58,723 nt of DNA, from assembly GCA_031292055.1 (NCBI GenBank), contig JARLHV010000097.1, positions 1-58,723 on the forward strand, written 5' to 3'. Of the stretch, positions 9,148 to 17,651 are shown piece after piece (the stretch's first letter is position 1; every line of letters starts with the position of its first letter). The notes under the pieces were generated by a model. That model saw only the letters and a list, made by a program, of their open reading frames with translations, searched no databases and was not told where the DNA came from. Made by a program: the position numbers and the translations under genes. Origin of the DNA: Desulfosporosinus sp. (lineage in GTDB: Bacteria > Bacillota > Desulfitobacteriia > Desulfitobacteriales > Desulfitobacteriaceae).

Positions 9148-9310
9148 AGGCAGGTCTTCTGACTTTGGTTCATTAATGCTTCAAGCCTTCCCGGTATGTG
9201 CCAGTGGCCGATAATATGAAACATCTCCCCATTACAGTGGCGGGACCGTGCAGGACTTTTACCTGCTTCCCTTTTAAGCTGTACTCTTAGTACTTGCACC
9301 TTTATTTTCC
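9148..9310 (-). promoter_or_regulatory. Cobalamin riboswitch upstream of nrdDG
   Basis: Read on the minus strand, the aptamer shows the conserved boxes in order: GGTGC near the 5' end, AAAAGGGAA, the B12-box core GGTCCCGCCACTGTAA with GGGAG, and ACCTGCC at the 3' end. The terminator at 9041-9073 follows. Cobalamin binding should reduce nrdDG expression, which makes sense if a B12-dependent class II reductase is encoded elsewhere. Confidence 0.93.
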
Positions 9311-9328
9311 AATCTTTAATTGTTTTAA

Positions 9329-9357
9329 TGTTATCGTATATCAGTCTGATGTGTCAA
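9329..9357 (-). promoter_or_regulatory. Possible promoter of the riboswitch-nrdDG transcript
   Basis: TTGACA at 9352-9357 (minus strand) is a perfect -35 box; the -10 about 17 nt further on is weak. The position fits transcription starting just before the aptamer. Confidence 0.4.
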
Positions 9358-9425
9358 CTATAAAGTGTCAAACAGTGTGATTAATGTTTTAATTATCCGC
9401 GTCTTCCAGAGACATGGTATTTAGA

Positions 9426-9454
9426 TTGACAAATTGTCCCTAAAAAAATACAAT
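9426..9454 (+). promoter_or_regulatory. Sigma-A promoter of the ferritin-like gene
   Basis: TTGACA (9426-9431), a 17-nt spacer and TACAAT (9449-9454), about 80 nt upstream of the small ferritin-like gene. Confidence 0.7.
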
Positions 9455-9534
9455 ATTATTTAAGGTAACCTTCTCACTAATTCGAAATATTTAAATGGAG
9501 GTAGCCCATAAATTTCAAAAAAGGAGAGAATACT

Positions 9535-9843
9535 ATGCCTGATTTTGGCAATCCGTTTTCTGGGCTTGCGAAAGATCGTAAATTAACTGATCAGGAATTA
9601 ATTAGAGCAATTAGATTCATGATTTCCGCAGAATATGAAGCCATCCAACTGTACATGCAGTTAGCCGAATCAACAGACAATAAATTAGCCATTGAAGTAT
9701 TAAAGGATATTGCCGATGAAGAAAAAGTTCACGCAGGAGAGTTTCTGAGACTATTAAAAGAGCTAGCTCCGGACGAAGAGAGATTCTATACGGAAGGTGC
9801 TCAGGAAGTCGAAGAAGAGATCACTGCAATGAAGCAGAAATAA
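9535..9843 (+). CDS. Small ferritin-like (rubrerythrin-fold) di-iron protein
   Basis: A 102-residue helical protein with metal-ligand motifs ISAEYEAIQLYMQLAE (residues about 30-45) and DIADEEKVHAGEF (about 62-74), the ExxxE and EExxH pattern of di-iron ferritin-like domains. A strong ribosome site (AAAGGAGAG) precedes the ATG. The length and motif spacing resemble encapsulin-cargo type ferritin-like proteins, but no encapsulin is in the window. It probably handles iron or peroxide. It is monocistronic, with its own promoter and a hairpin behind it. Confidence 0.75.
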   Translation: MPDFGNPFSGLAKDRKLTDQELIRAIRFMISAEYEAIQLYMQLAESTDNKLAIEVLKDIADEEKVHAGEFLRLLKELAPDEERFYTEGAQEVEEEITAMKQK

Positions 9844-9892
9844 GTTGATGCTAGAAGCCATGAAGCTGTTTTTAGTTTTTTAAAGAAAAAGT

Positions 9893-9933
9893 GGTGCCTT
9901 GCCAGAGAAATTATATCTTTCTGGCAAGGCACC
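9893..9933. terminator. Hairpin terminator between the ferritin-like gene and peroxiredoxin remnant
   Basis: GGTGCCTTGCCAGA (9893-9906) pairs perfectly with 9920-9933 (14 bp). The T-rich tail is clearer on the minus strand, so it may serve both directions. Confidence 0.7.
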
Positions 9934-9968
9934 TCTCCGCTTTCTACTTAGTTCCTAAATATATGTGG

Positions 9969-10262
9969 CTACTTCTTTTCTCTTTTGAAACACATAAACC
10001 AGTCTAGACAATAAGTATCGTCATCTTGATTTTCCATTCTCTCTTTTGCAGTGCCGCAGGAGCCTGCTGCCATTCTAATATCTTCAATTAATGGGAAAGT
10101 TACCTCAACATTTTTCATCCCTTTATATTCGAGTTCCTTAATCTTTCTTAGCCATGCAATATGTACATAAATAGAATCAACCGAAAGAGCCACCAGTTCC
10201 GTGTTAAATGCCTTAAATTCATCAAGCATGGCTGCAAAGATCATGAACTCGGTCAGGCGACC
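9969..10262 (-). pseudogene. Peroxiredoxin (AhpC/Prx1 type) remnant
   Basis: The frame reads LDEFKAFNTELVALSVDS, then HIAWLRKIKE and FPLIEDI, the mid-section of AhpC-type peroxiredoxins, and ends DWFMCFK, like the family C-terminus. The region of the catalytic cysteine, normally CPTEF, reads RLTEF, and there is no start upstream. The segment after FPLIEDI is shortened. Without the peroxidatic cysteine it cannot be an active peroxidase. Confidence 0.75.
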
Positions 10263-10271
10263 AAAGTTAGG

Positions 10272-11078
10272 CTAGGACTGAAGGAAGCTGAAATACATAA
10301 GCACGAAAATCCCAAGTACAATTCTGTAATAAGCAAACGGTTTAAAATCCCTTTTGCTGACATAATTCATGAACCCTGCAATCACCATCCATGCCACAAT
10401 GAACGATACGAAGAACCCACAAGCTACAACAAGTAACTGGTGCGACGTCAACACCATTCCGGCTTTTAAGAGTGTGTAGGCAGATGCGGCAACCATCGTC
10501 GGAATTGCCAAATAGAAGGAGAATTCTGCGGCAACAACCCTTGTCGCACCTAATAACATTGCTCCAATGATGGTTGCTGCCGAGCGCGAGGTACCAGGTA
10601 CCATTGCTAAACACTGAATAAGACCGATAAGAAAAGCAGTTTTGTAACTCAGATCTTGTATGGAGCTAATTCTAACTGAAGGTCTCTTATTTTCTATGAA
10701 CACTAGAATTAGCCCGCCTACGATTAGGGCAATTGCTACAACTGTCGTATTAAATAAAAGTTTTTCTATGTATTTTCCTACTAGAAATCCTATTCCAAGT
10801 GCAGGAATAACTCCTACAAGAGTCTTTTTCCACAGGTCAAATATTCTATGATTTTTTGCGGAACTGTTATGTCCCAATGGAATAAGTCTCTTCCAAAAAT
10901 ACACAATCACTGAAAGAATGGCACCTAGTTGGATTACAACGTCAAACATCTTGGCAAATTGTCCAGTGAACCCAATAAACTCGTTCACTATAATGAGGTG
11001 ACCCGTAGAAGAAATGGGGAGAAATTCGGTAATCCCTTCTACAATTCCTAAAATCGAAGCACTTAAAAAATCGTTCAT
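10272..11078 (-). CDS. uppP: Undecaprenyl-diphosphatase
   Basis: A 268-residue integral membrane phosphatase with both family active-site motifs: EGITEFLPISSTGHL near residues 13-27 and PGTSRSA near 160. It recycles the undecaprenyl pyrophosphate lipid carrier for cell-wall synthesis and can confer bacitracin tolerance. The length is normal. It sits alone between two gene remnants; no clear operon partner. Confidence 0.93.
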   Translation of the reverse strand: MNDFLSASILGIVEGITEFLPISSTGHLIIVNEFIGFTGQFAKMFDVVIQLGAILSVIVYFWKRLIPLGHNSSAKNHRIFDLWKKTLVGVIPALGIGFLVGKYIEKLLFNTTVVAIALIVGGLILVFIENKRPSVRISSIQDLSYKTAFLIGLIQCLAMVPGTSRSAATIIGAMLLGATRVVAAEFSFYLAIPTMVAASAYTLLKAGMVLTSHQLLVVACGFFVSFIVAWMVIAGFMNYVSKRDFKPFAYYRIVLGIFVLMYFSFLQS

Positions 11079-11223
11079 ATCATCGTCTCGTTTCTACAAG
11101 CATTTTTGTCGAGAACTTCCACTCTTTCTCCCCATTACTTTACTATGCTCCTCACTTAAATACAACTGTCTCAACCGCGCATCCATTTCGGCAAAGTGTC
11201 GCAAACCCTCTGTAATTTGCTAC

Positions 11224-11420
11224 TTACCTTGAAGGCTGGGCAAACCATTATGCCCTCCCATTTGCCATTGTGCCGATGCTGCTGATCACCAGTCGCAAAG
11301 ACTTAATGGGTAGTTTAGTCAACAAACGTTCAACTAAAATAGCTGGTTGGATTATTACAAGTGTTTATTGTAAGTTTAAATGCAGTTCTGCTTTACTTAA
11401 CTTTCAGCGGTAGCGTATAA
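11224..11420 (+). pseudogene. C-terminal remnant of an NRAMP metal transporter (MntH)
   Basis: On the plus strand LPFAIVPMLLITSRKDLMG, then SLVNKRSTKIAGWIITS, matches the last helices of NRAMP Mn/Fe transporters. A frameshift near 11360 moves the end, IVSLNAVLLYLTFSG, into another frame. No start or upstream helices remain. The region 11079-11223 holds nothing I can assign. Confidence 0.75.
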
Positions 11421-11463
11421 TGGGCTCTCATAAGGTTTAAGTAGCAACAAACAGTATATGCAA

Positions 11464-11490
11464 AAGAGCCGGGGCATAGCCTCGGCCCGA
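11464..11490 (-). terminator. Terminator of the Opp/Nik operon
   Basis: GC-rich stem (GGGCCGAGGC with GCCCCGGCTC on the minus strand, 3-nt loop) followed by TCTTTT, just after the last ATPase gene. Confidence 0.65.
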
Positions 11491-11506
11491 TCCACCTCGT
11501 CGACTA

Positions 11507-12394
11507 TTATTTCAAAACGAAATGCCCGAGAGATACTTCCACCATTTCTCCATCTATTTTTGCACCTTTCACAACATAGTCCAAATGCTTTTTATTCCGT
11601 TCCAAGATAGGGTCCGGTACTGGAACAGCAGACAAAAGAGACTGGGTATACGGATGAAGCGGGTTATTAAATAACTCTTGGGTCGGTGCCAGCTCCATCA
11701 GCCTGCCCCGAAGCATTACAGCCACTTTGTCACAGATGAACTTAATAATGGCGAGGTCATGAGCGATTAAGAGAAAGGAAAACCCATGCTCGCGCTGCAG
11801 ACGTTGAAACAAGTTAATAATCTGCGCCTGAATTGAAACATCCAGAGAGGCAACAGGCTCATCGGCAATAATCAAATCAGGACTCGTGCTTAAGCATCTG
11901 GCAATGGCCACCCGTTGACGCTGCCCCCCTGAAATCTCGGCGGGACGTTTCGTTTTATAGGTGTTATCCAAACCCACCTCCCATAGTAAAGACTCTAATT
12001 TAGCGCGCAGTTCATCTTTGTTCCTCATAATACGGTTAACCTTCAGCGGCTCCGTAATTATTTGCTCGACCGTCATTCTTGGATTGAGAGCAGCCGCCGA
12101 GTCCTGAAAAATAATCTGCATATTTAAATGCAGATCTTTTTTATTCTGCTTATAGATTTCTTTTTCCGATATCCTCTGGCCCTTAAAATACACTTCACCA
12201 CTTGTGGCTGGATAGATGCCCATAATTGTCCGCGCCACTGTGGATTTTCCCGAGCCGGTTTCACCTACCAGGCCGAATACTTCGCCCTTCTTAACCTGAA
12301 AAGTCACCCCGTCGACAGCCTTGATCGTTAAATCTTTATTAACCTGAAAATGCTGTTTTAAATTATTAACAGCTAAAATTTCCTCTGGGTTCAT
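11507..12394 (-). CDS. Opp/Nik-type ABC ATPase, F subunit
   Basis: A 295-residue ATPase with Walker A GETGSGKST, signature ISGGQRQR, Walker B LIIADEPVASLD and H-loop AHD. The C-terminal segment after HPYTQSLLSAVPVPDP is the OppF/DppF pattern. It overlaps the preceding ATPase gene by 4 nt and is last in the operon permease-permease-binding protein-ATPase-ATPase. Together the five proteins import a peptide or metal-chelate; the substrate is unknown. Confidence 0.9.
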   Translation of the reverse strand: MNPEEILAVNNLKQHFQVNKDLTIKAVDGVTFQVKKGEVFGLVGETGSGKSTVARTIMGIYPATSGEVYFKGQRISEKEIYKQNKKDLHLNMQIIFQDSAAALNPRMTVEQIITEPLKVNRIMRNKDELRAKLESLLWEVGLDNTYKTKRPAEISGGQRQRVAIARCLSTSPDLIIADEPVASLDVSIQAQIINLFQRLQREHGFSFLLIAHDLAIIKFICDKVAVMLRGRLMELAPTQELFNNPLHPYTQSLLSAVPVPDPILERNKKHLDYVVKGAKIDGEMVEVSLGHFVLK

Positions 12395-13410
12395 ACTTCG
12401 GTCCTTCTTTGCAGTGAAATTGGGGGCCTAATTTTCGGCGCTCTTTCATCAAGCAACCAGGTCGCCGCGCTGTGGGTAGGAGAAATCCGAAACATGGGCG
12501 GCATTTCTTCGTAATCAATCGCCAGTGCAAATTCGTTCCGAACAGCAAAAGCGTCACCGGGCGGAGGATTCAACATCACCGGCGGCATGCCGGAAATACC
12601 GGTAAGATCTTTTCCCTCTTTTGTCAGAGATGGCAGCGCGGACATCAACCCCCAGACATAAGGGTGCCTCGGATCATAATAAACTTCTTCTGCCGTACCG
12701 ATTTCCACGATTTTCCCGGCGTACATAACGGCCACACGGTCGGCAATGCGGGCCACGGCTCCCAAATCATGCGAAATAAAGACGATTGAAATCCCGCTCT
12801 TGTCCCGAATATCCAGCAGCAGATCAATTATTTTGGCCTGAACCGTTACATCCAGCGCAGTCGTCGCCTCATCGGCAAACAACACCTTGGGATTGGAAGC
12901 CAGAGCTATAGCTAAGACACAGCGTTGGCGCATGCCACCTGAAAAAAAGTGAGGTTGGAGCGCAAACATCTGTTCAGGATTTTCAATGCCTACCAAATTC
13001 AGCATTTCTAACGCTCGTTGCCTGGCCTGCTCCCTGCCGGACTGGGTATGCTTAAAGATGGATTCAGTAATTTGCTTCCCGATCGGAATCGTTGGGTTTA
13101 AGGTTGTCATGGGATCCTGAAATACCATCGACAAAACACTGCCTCGCAGCTGACGCATTTGTTTTTCTTTATAATCCGTTATATCCTCACCATCAACTAT
13201 AATTCGCCCCTGTTTGATCCTTGAAGTTTTAGGAAGCAGCTTCAGGACTGCTTGACTCATCACCGTTTTTCCGCATCCGGATTCCCCCACTACCGCCAAG
13301 ATTTCCCCCTTGTTGAGTGATATGCTAACATCTCTGACAGCTTCAACTTCGCCACTTGGTGTGTCGAAGCTGACCGATAAGTTGTTAAGTTGCAAAACAG
13401 GTTGCACCAT
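12391..13410 (-). CDS. Opp/Nik-type ABC ATPase, D subunit
   Basis: The start at 13410 is preferred because GGGGGAGGAG lies 6 nt upstream, inside the slightly longer frame. The 339-residue ATPase has Walker A GESGCGKT, signature FSGGMRQR (Phe for Leu), Walker B VLFADEATTALD and the C-terminal extension typical of OppD, although the usual cysteine cluster is missing. It forms a heterodimer with the next ATPase. It follows the binding-protein gene after an intercistronic hairpin. Confidence 0.9.
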   Translation of the reverse strand: MVQPVLQLNNLSVSFDTPSGEVEAVRDVSISLNKGEILAVVGESGCGKTVMSQAVLKLLPKTSRIKQGRIIVDGEDITDYKEKQMRQLRGSVLSMVFQDPMTTLNPTIPIGKQITESIFKHTQSGREQARQRALEMLNLVGIENPEQMFALQPHFFSGGMRQRCVLAIALASNPKVLFADEATTALDVTVQAKIIDLLLDIRDKSGISIVFISHDLGAVARIADRVAVMYAGKIVEIGTAEEVYYDPRHPYVWGLMSALPSLTKEGKDLTGISGMPPVMLNPPPGDAFAVRNEFALAIDYEEMPPMFRISPTHSAATWLLDERAPKIRPPISLQRRTEV

Positions 13411-13433
13411 GGACTGCTCCTCCCCCATTTCAG

Positions 13434-13472
13434 GTCAGATGTGCCGGGTTTCCGGTACCCGGCACATCTGAC
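13434..13472 (-). terminator. Intercistronic hairpin after the binding-protein gene
   Basis: A perfect 16-bp stem (13434-13449 with 13457-13472) with a 7-nt loop and no T-run. Such hairpins downstream of binding-protein genes commonly stabilise that part of the mRNA or act as partial terminators. Confidence 0.65.
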
Positions 13473-13518
13473 AACTAGTGCTGCAGTTTAATACTGACCT
13501 TTAGGCTTTAATTTTCAA

Positions 13519-15108
13519 CTATTTCTTAGAGAGTTTCCAATCCTCAATATTCCACATCACACCCACGGCATGGTGCCCGAGCACTCTTTTTGTGTCTGGG
13601 CCTTCAAGCCCACTAATGCCGACATAATTGCCGTCAAGATAGGCGATTAAGACTGAAGCCGGCTCTTTGGCGAAGGCAACTTCAAATTTACCATATAAGC
13701 TCTTTCTTTCATTAGCATCTTTAGTATGTCTCGCTTGGGTAAGTATGTCATCCACTACCGGATTGGAGTATTTCATAGTGTTTGCGCTTCCATTGGTAAT
13801 GAATTGCTTATAGGCGGCATCCGGATCGAATTCAACGGCATAACCGGCCAGGAAGCCGTCATATCCGGCATTCCAGTCGAATTTTGTAACCAGCACAATT
13901 TCCATCTCCACGCCGGCATCTTTCAACTGCTTGGTAACAACATTGGCGATATCCACGCGCTCTTCTTCGTAATCACGCACCTGAATTCTGAAGTGAAACT
14001 TCTGTCCATTGCGCTGATAGATCCCGTCGCTCCCTTTCGTCCAGCCGAGCTTGGCCATCTCTGCGGCAAACTTGCTCAGATCATACGGGTAAAGGTCAGC
14101 ATCCTTATTGCCACCAAAAGCGTTCAGCTGCATCGTGCTGTAAGCGGTGCAGCCCTGACCGGTAAGCACGCTTTTGACGACAGCGTCTTTATCGATAGCA
14201 TAGTTAAGCACGCCGATGGAATCCTTGTTTTGGGTCCAGAACTTAGATCTGAAGTCCATGGACACTGCCCGGTAGTCAGCCGTCGTAAAATCATAATTTT
14301 TAAAGCCCGCTTTACCACGGAAATTCTTGGCATATTTGGCGTTGAGCCAGGCCAGGTCCGCTTCGCCGGATTGCAGCATCAGAGCCTTGGTGCTTTCTAC
14401 CGCAACCGTTTTGTAGACAATCTTTTCAATGTTCGGAATCTTATCATAGTATTTTTCGTTTCTCACCAGGGACACCGTCCCGCCGGCTTTATCCCACTGA
14501 ACAAACTTATAACGGCCGGTACCTACGGGATTTTGGTTAAAGGGGGATGTCGTGAGGTCCTGGCCCTCAAGCAGATGCTTCGGAATGATGCCGATTGTAA
14601 AATAATTAAGCATGGCAGCGTTGTATTGAGAAAGAGTTATCTCCACGGTGTTCTCATCCTTCGCTTTTACGCCGGCGATATCCTTGTAATCATCAAGAAT
14701 CGTTGAAGCTAAGGTTTTATCGCTTGTCAGCTCTTTATAAGTATAGACAACGTCCTCGGCGGTAAACAGTTTACCATCCTGCCACAAAACCCCCGGCCTC
14801 AGATTGAAAGTATAAGTGAGTGACTTTTCATCATACGTATAATTTTTTGCTAAGTCTGCAACAGGCTTGCCGGAAACGTCATACTTCATCAAACCGGAAA
14901 AAATAATACTCACCAATTCACTTTGCCCGGTGACAACCGGGTTGATTGTATCGTCATTTTCACCGGCATAGACCAGGGTATTGGATAAATCGGTGGCGTT
15001 CTTTGCTGTGCCGCTTGGAGCACTTGAGCCACACCCCGTAAAGCTTAAGATGACACCTAAACATAAGACGACTGCCAAAAATGTCCTGATTCTTTTCTTG
15101 TAATTCAA
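13519..15108 (-). CDS. Family-5 substrate-binding lipoprotein (Opp/Dpp/Nik type)
   Basis: A 529-residue lipoprotein with signal peptide and lipobox FTGC (Cys26). The body has the family pattern: NLRPGVLWQDGKLFTAEDVV near residues 105-125, NPVGTGRYKFVQW near 200, and the hinge and C-terminal lobe. It captures an oligopeptide, nickel or metallophore outside the cell. Its order after the two permeases is unusual but occurs. The operon begins behind leader element A, linking it to the leader regulon. Confidence 0.9.
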   Translation of the reverse strand: MNYKKRIRTFLAVVLCLGVILSFTGCGSSAPSGTAKNATDLSNTLVYAGENDDTINPVVTGQSELVSIIFSGLMKYDVSGKPVADLAKNYTYDEKSLTYTFNLRPGVLWQDGKLFTAEDVVYTYKELTSDKTLASTILDDYKDIAGVKAKDENTVEITLSQYNAAMLNYFTIGIIPKHLLEGQDLTTSPFNQNPVGTGRYKFVQWDKAGGTVSLVRNEKYYDKIPNIEKIVYKTVAVESTKALMLQSGEADLAWLNAKYAKNFRGKAGFKNYDFTTADYRAVSMDFRSKFWTQNKDSIGVLNYAIDKDAVVKSVLTGQGCTAYSTMQLNAFGGNKDADLYPYDLSKFAAEMAKLGWTKGSDGIYQRNGQKFHFRIQVRDYEEERVDIANVVTKQLKDAGVEMEIVLVTKFDWNAGYDGFLAGYAVEFDPDAAYKQFITNGSANTMKYSNPVVDDILTQARHTKDANERKSLYGKFEVAFAKEPASVLIAYLDGNYVGISGLEGPDTKRVLGHHAVGVMWNIEDWKLSKK

Positions 15109-15151
15109 AATAATCCTCCTCCAAATTTTATTATTCTAAAGGCCATTGCCC

Positions 15152-16054
15152 TTATAGAATGCTCTCCAGTTTGTTGGTTTCTCTTCGGAAGAAATAGGCA
15201 ATATTGGTGATGCACACTAAGGTTATGATTAAAAACAAGCCCGGAATGATGATGACCCACCAAGTATTGGACAGCAGCGCTTTGTTGGCCAGAGAAAGCA
15301 TACTGCCCCAGGAAATAACATCTACAGGCAGCCCCAGCCCGAGAAAACTCAGCGTCGACTCCATGGACATGCTTAAGCTGATGCTGGATACTACAACAAA
15401 CATAATTGTTGAAACAAAGTTCGGAATTAGGTGTCTGCGCATGATATGCAGGAAGCTCCCACCCATGCAATGCGCAGCAAGCACATATTCACTGCTGCGG
15501 ATCTGCCGAACTTCGCTGCGCACAATTCTGGCCAAAGCGCACCAACCGGTAACGCCGATGACCAAAGATATCTTCAGGATATTCTGCTTTCCCATCACCG
15601 ACGTCAGTAATAAGACAAGCAAGATGATTGGAATACTGTTAATAAGTTCAGGAACGCGCATCATGACAGCATCAACCCGTGCCTTGGCAGTACCGCTGAT
15701 ACATCCGTATACTACCCCGATCCCAGTGCTGATCGCCATGCTCAGCAGACCGATAAGAATTGAGGCACGCCCGCCATACCAGATCATGGAAAAGATATCG
15801 CGTCCCAGCGAGTCTGTCCCGAAGTAAAACTGCGCATTGGGGGCTTCACTAAGATTCTGCAGATAAAAACCGGTCGGGTCGTGATTATACACTTGCTCTG
15901 CAAAAATACACCCCAAGACGATAATGCTGAGAATAGCAATGGATAGAATCGGTTTCCCCTTCAATTTATGTCTAAACGATGGCGCTTTCCTCTCGGGCAG
16001 GTGGGGCCTGTAATTGGCACCAACTATGACGAACTGCTCTCGATTATCCGACAT
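15152..16054 (-). CDS. Opp/Nik-type ABC permease, C subunit
   Basis: A 300-residue permease with the DppC/NikC N-terminal segment (FRHKLKGKPILSIAILSI), FGTDSLGRDIFSMIWYGGR motif and the EAA coupling loop (EYVLAAHCMGGSFLHIM). About six transmembrane helices. It overlaps the preceding permease gene by 31 nt, so the two are tightly coupled. Confidence 0.9.
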   Translation of the reverse strand: MSDNREQFVIVGANYRPHLPERKAPSFRHKLKGKPILSIAILSIIVLGCIFAEQVYNHDPTGFYLQNLSEAPNAQFYFGTDSLGRDIFSMIWYGGRASILIGLLSMAISTGIGVVYGCISGTAKARVDAVMMRVPELINSIPIILLVLLLTSVMGKQNILKISLVIGVTGWCALARIVRSEVRQIRSSEYVLAAHCMGGSFLHIMRRHLIPNFVSTIMFVVVSSISLSMSMESTLSFLGLGLPVDVISWGSMLSLANKALLSNTWWVIIIPGLFLIITLVCITNIAYFFRRETNKLESIL

Positions 16055-17040
16055 GCCGGCACCTCCCTCAATTTCATTCGCGGGTCAATCACTTCATTGA
16101 TCGATTGGGCAATAATACTGGTTGAAACAACCAATATCCCTGTAATCAGCACCACCAACATCAATAAATTGTAATCATGATATTTGGCACTTACGACGGC
16201 CAGAGCTCCAATTCCGGGGTAATTGAAGACAGACTCGGCAATATAGGTTCCGCTCAAGACATGAGGGATCGAGATCGCCATGATGCTGACGATCGTCGGG
16301 GCTACATTGCGAAAACAATGCTTGAGCACAATTTCACCTTTATGGCAGCCCTTGGACTTGGCTAATAGGACATAATCCTTGCGGATTTCATCCAAAAGCT
16401 TATTTCTGATCATATAGGCGTAATACCACAGGTGACTGAGTATCATAACTACCAGCGGTAAAACCATATGCCGGAGGCGATTTAAGATATCGCCCGATTT
16501 ACCGATATCATAAGCTCCACTGCTGGGCAGCCACTGCAGATTGATACTGAAAATCAAGACCAGAACAACGCCCAGCCAAAACGGCGGAATATAATAGGCC
16601 GCTGTTCCCACCTTGCAGATGATTCGATCCATTAACGTATCCTCATTCATCGCACAAAACAAGGCCAGCAGAGTAGCTAAGCCAAAAACAAGGATGTAGG
16701 CTGTGCCCCCGAGAATCAAAGTGTTTCCGATGAGCGGAGAAACAACCTTCAGCGCCGGTGTCTTGTACTTCAGCGATAAGCCAAAATCACCCTGCAGCGC
16801 ATTGCTGATCCATTTGCTGTATTGAAGATAGATTGGGCCATCCAGACCCAAGCGTACTCGCGCAGCATCCAGCTCTACAGTAGTCATGGACTCAACTGCA
16901 TCGCCGTAATAGGATTGCAGCGGGTCACCAGGCGCCAGGCGTGCAATATAAAAAACCCCAACAGACAGAATAAATATAGTGAGTATAAACCCCAACGCTC
17001 TCCTGATTATCTTGTTAGTAATCCTCGCTTTTTGGTTCAA
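16024..17040 (-). CDS. Opp/Nik-type ABC permease, B subunit
   Basis: The start is placed at a TTG ending at 17040, behind AAGGTGGGG; the longer frame extends into the leader RNA and is unlikely to be translated. The 338-residue product has the DppB/NikB N-terminus, the LAPGDPL motif, and an EAA loop (DYVLLAKSKGCHKGEIV). It is the first gene of the operon, about 80 nt downstream of leader element A. Confidence 0.85.
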   Translation of the reverse strand: MNQKARITNKIIRRALGFILTIFILSVGVFYIARLAPGDPLQSYYGDAVESMTTVELDAARVRLGLDGPIYLQYSKWISNALQGDFGLSLKYKTPALKVVSPLIGNTLILGGTAYILVFGLATLLALFCAMNEDTLMDRIICKVGTAAYYIPPFWLGVVLVLIFSINLQWLPSSGAYDIGKSGDILNRLRHMVLPLVVMILSHLWYYAYMIRNKLLDEIRKDYVLLAKSKGCHKGEIVLKHCFRNVAPTIVSIMAISIPHVLSGTYIAESVFNYPGIGALAVVSAKYHDYNLLMLVVLITGILVVSTSIIAQSINEVIDPRMKLREVPACRIIESSSS

Positions 17041-17117
17041 ACAGTTCCCCCCACCTTCTTTTACCTTTTTTAATCTTAATCCCCCTTCCCACATTCTGTG
17101 AAAGTGAAAGCAAAAAC

Positions 17118-17187
17118 AAAAAGACCACGAAGCAGACTCTAATGAGTCAAACCTCCATGGTCTTTGCAAACACCTTCATAGTTCTGC
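17118..17187 (-). ncRNA. Leader element A (attenuator/orphan riboswitch candidate) before Opp/Nik operon
   Basis: Read on the minus strand: a 5' arm ACTATGAAG, hairpin GGTGTTT-GC-AAAGACC, invariant ATGGAGGTTT, hairpin GACTC-ATTA-GAGTC, then CTTCGTGGTC and a T-run. The 3' strand can pair with either the first arm or AAAGACCATG, giving alternative folds, one a terminator. Seven such minus-strand copies exist in the window. Confidence 0.75.
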
Positions 17188-17223
17188 ATTTGAATATTCT
17201 CTTTATACTACAATTCTACAACA

Positions 17224-17253
17224 TTATTCTACTAAACCATTCAGAATTCCTGC
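17224..17253 (-). promoter_or_regulatory. Sigma-H-like promoter of element A
   Basis: Minus strand: GCAGGAATT (17245-17253), 12-nt spacer, GTAGAATAA (17224-17232). This fits the Bacillus sigma-H consensus RNAGGAWWW / RNNGAATWW. Confidence 0.65.
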
Positions 17254-17429
17254 TTAATGTCTGTTGTTAAATAATTTTTTCTAATAAATTAGACGATAAG
17301 CCATGTTGGCTAGGAATCCGACTCTGTCGTCTTAATTCGAAAATATAATTGCGTATTAAAGTATCTAATCCCTGCTTAATATTTGTAATTTTAAAATAAT
17401 TCCGTGTTTTCAAAAAAATATAGACTGAA

Positions 17430-17459
17430 GCAGGAAAATCTTAAGGTATCGGAGAATAA
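17430..17459 (+). promoter_or_regulatory. Sigma-H-like promoter of the divergent nik-type operon
   Basis: GCAGGAAAA (17430-17438), 12-nt spacer, GGAGAATAA (17451-17459): an exact match to the sigma-H consensus, driving the plus-strand transporter operon. Confidence 0.65.
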
Positions 17460-17520
17460 TACTGTTCAGATAACTCAAGATAGCCTATTTAATACTTATC
17501 TGCTTGAGTAAATAGTGAAA

Positions 17521-17576
17521 ATGAGACCATGGAGGTCTGACCCTACAAAGGGGTCTTTCTCTCTATGGTCTTTTTC
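17521..17576 (+). ncRNA. Leader element I (half type) before the nik-type operon
   Basis: Contains GAGACCATGGAGGTCTGACCC, a 6-nt loop, GGGGTC and CTATGGTCTTTTT: the core and terminator half of the leader family without the 5' GAAGGTGTTTGC arm. It lies 75 nt before the binding-protein gene, divergent from element A. Confidence 0.65.
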
Positions 17577-17651
17577 GTGTGGAAGGGGGGCCGTCGCTAA
17601 AATTGTTCATCAACTAAACAATTACCCAAAATTAGAGGGAGGTTCTGCTAA

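Noticed and set aside
10342..10614. Second minus-strand ORF within uppP
   Set aside because: Out-of-frame shadow of a well-supported phosphatase gene.
13726..14706. Plus-strand 326-codon ORF
   Set aside because: It is antisense to a clear substrate-binding protein gene, has no ribosome site and no recognisable domain.
15204..15827. Plus-strand 207-codon ORF
   Set aside because: Shadow of the NikC-type permease gene on the other strand, with biased Met/Thr/Arg composition.
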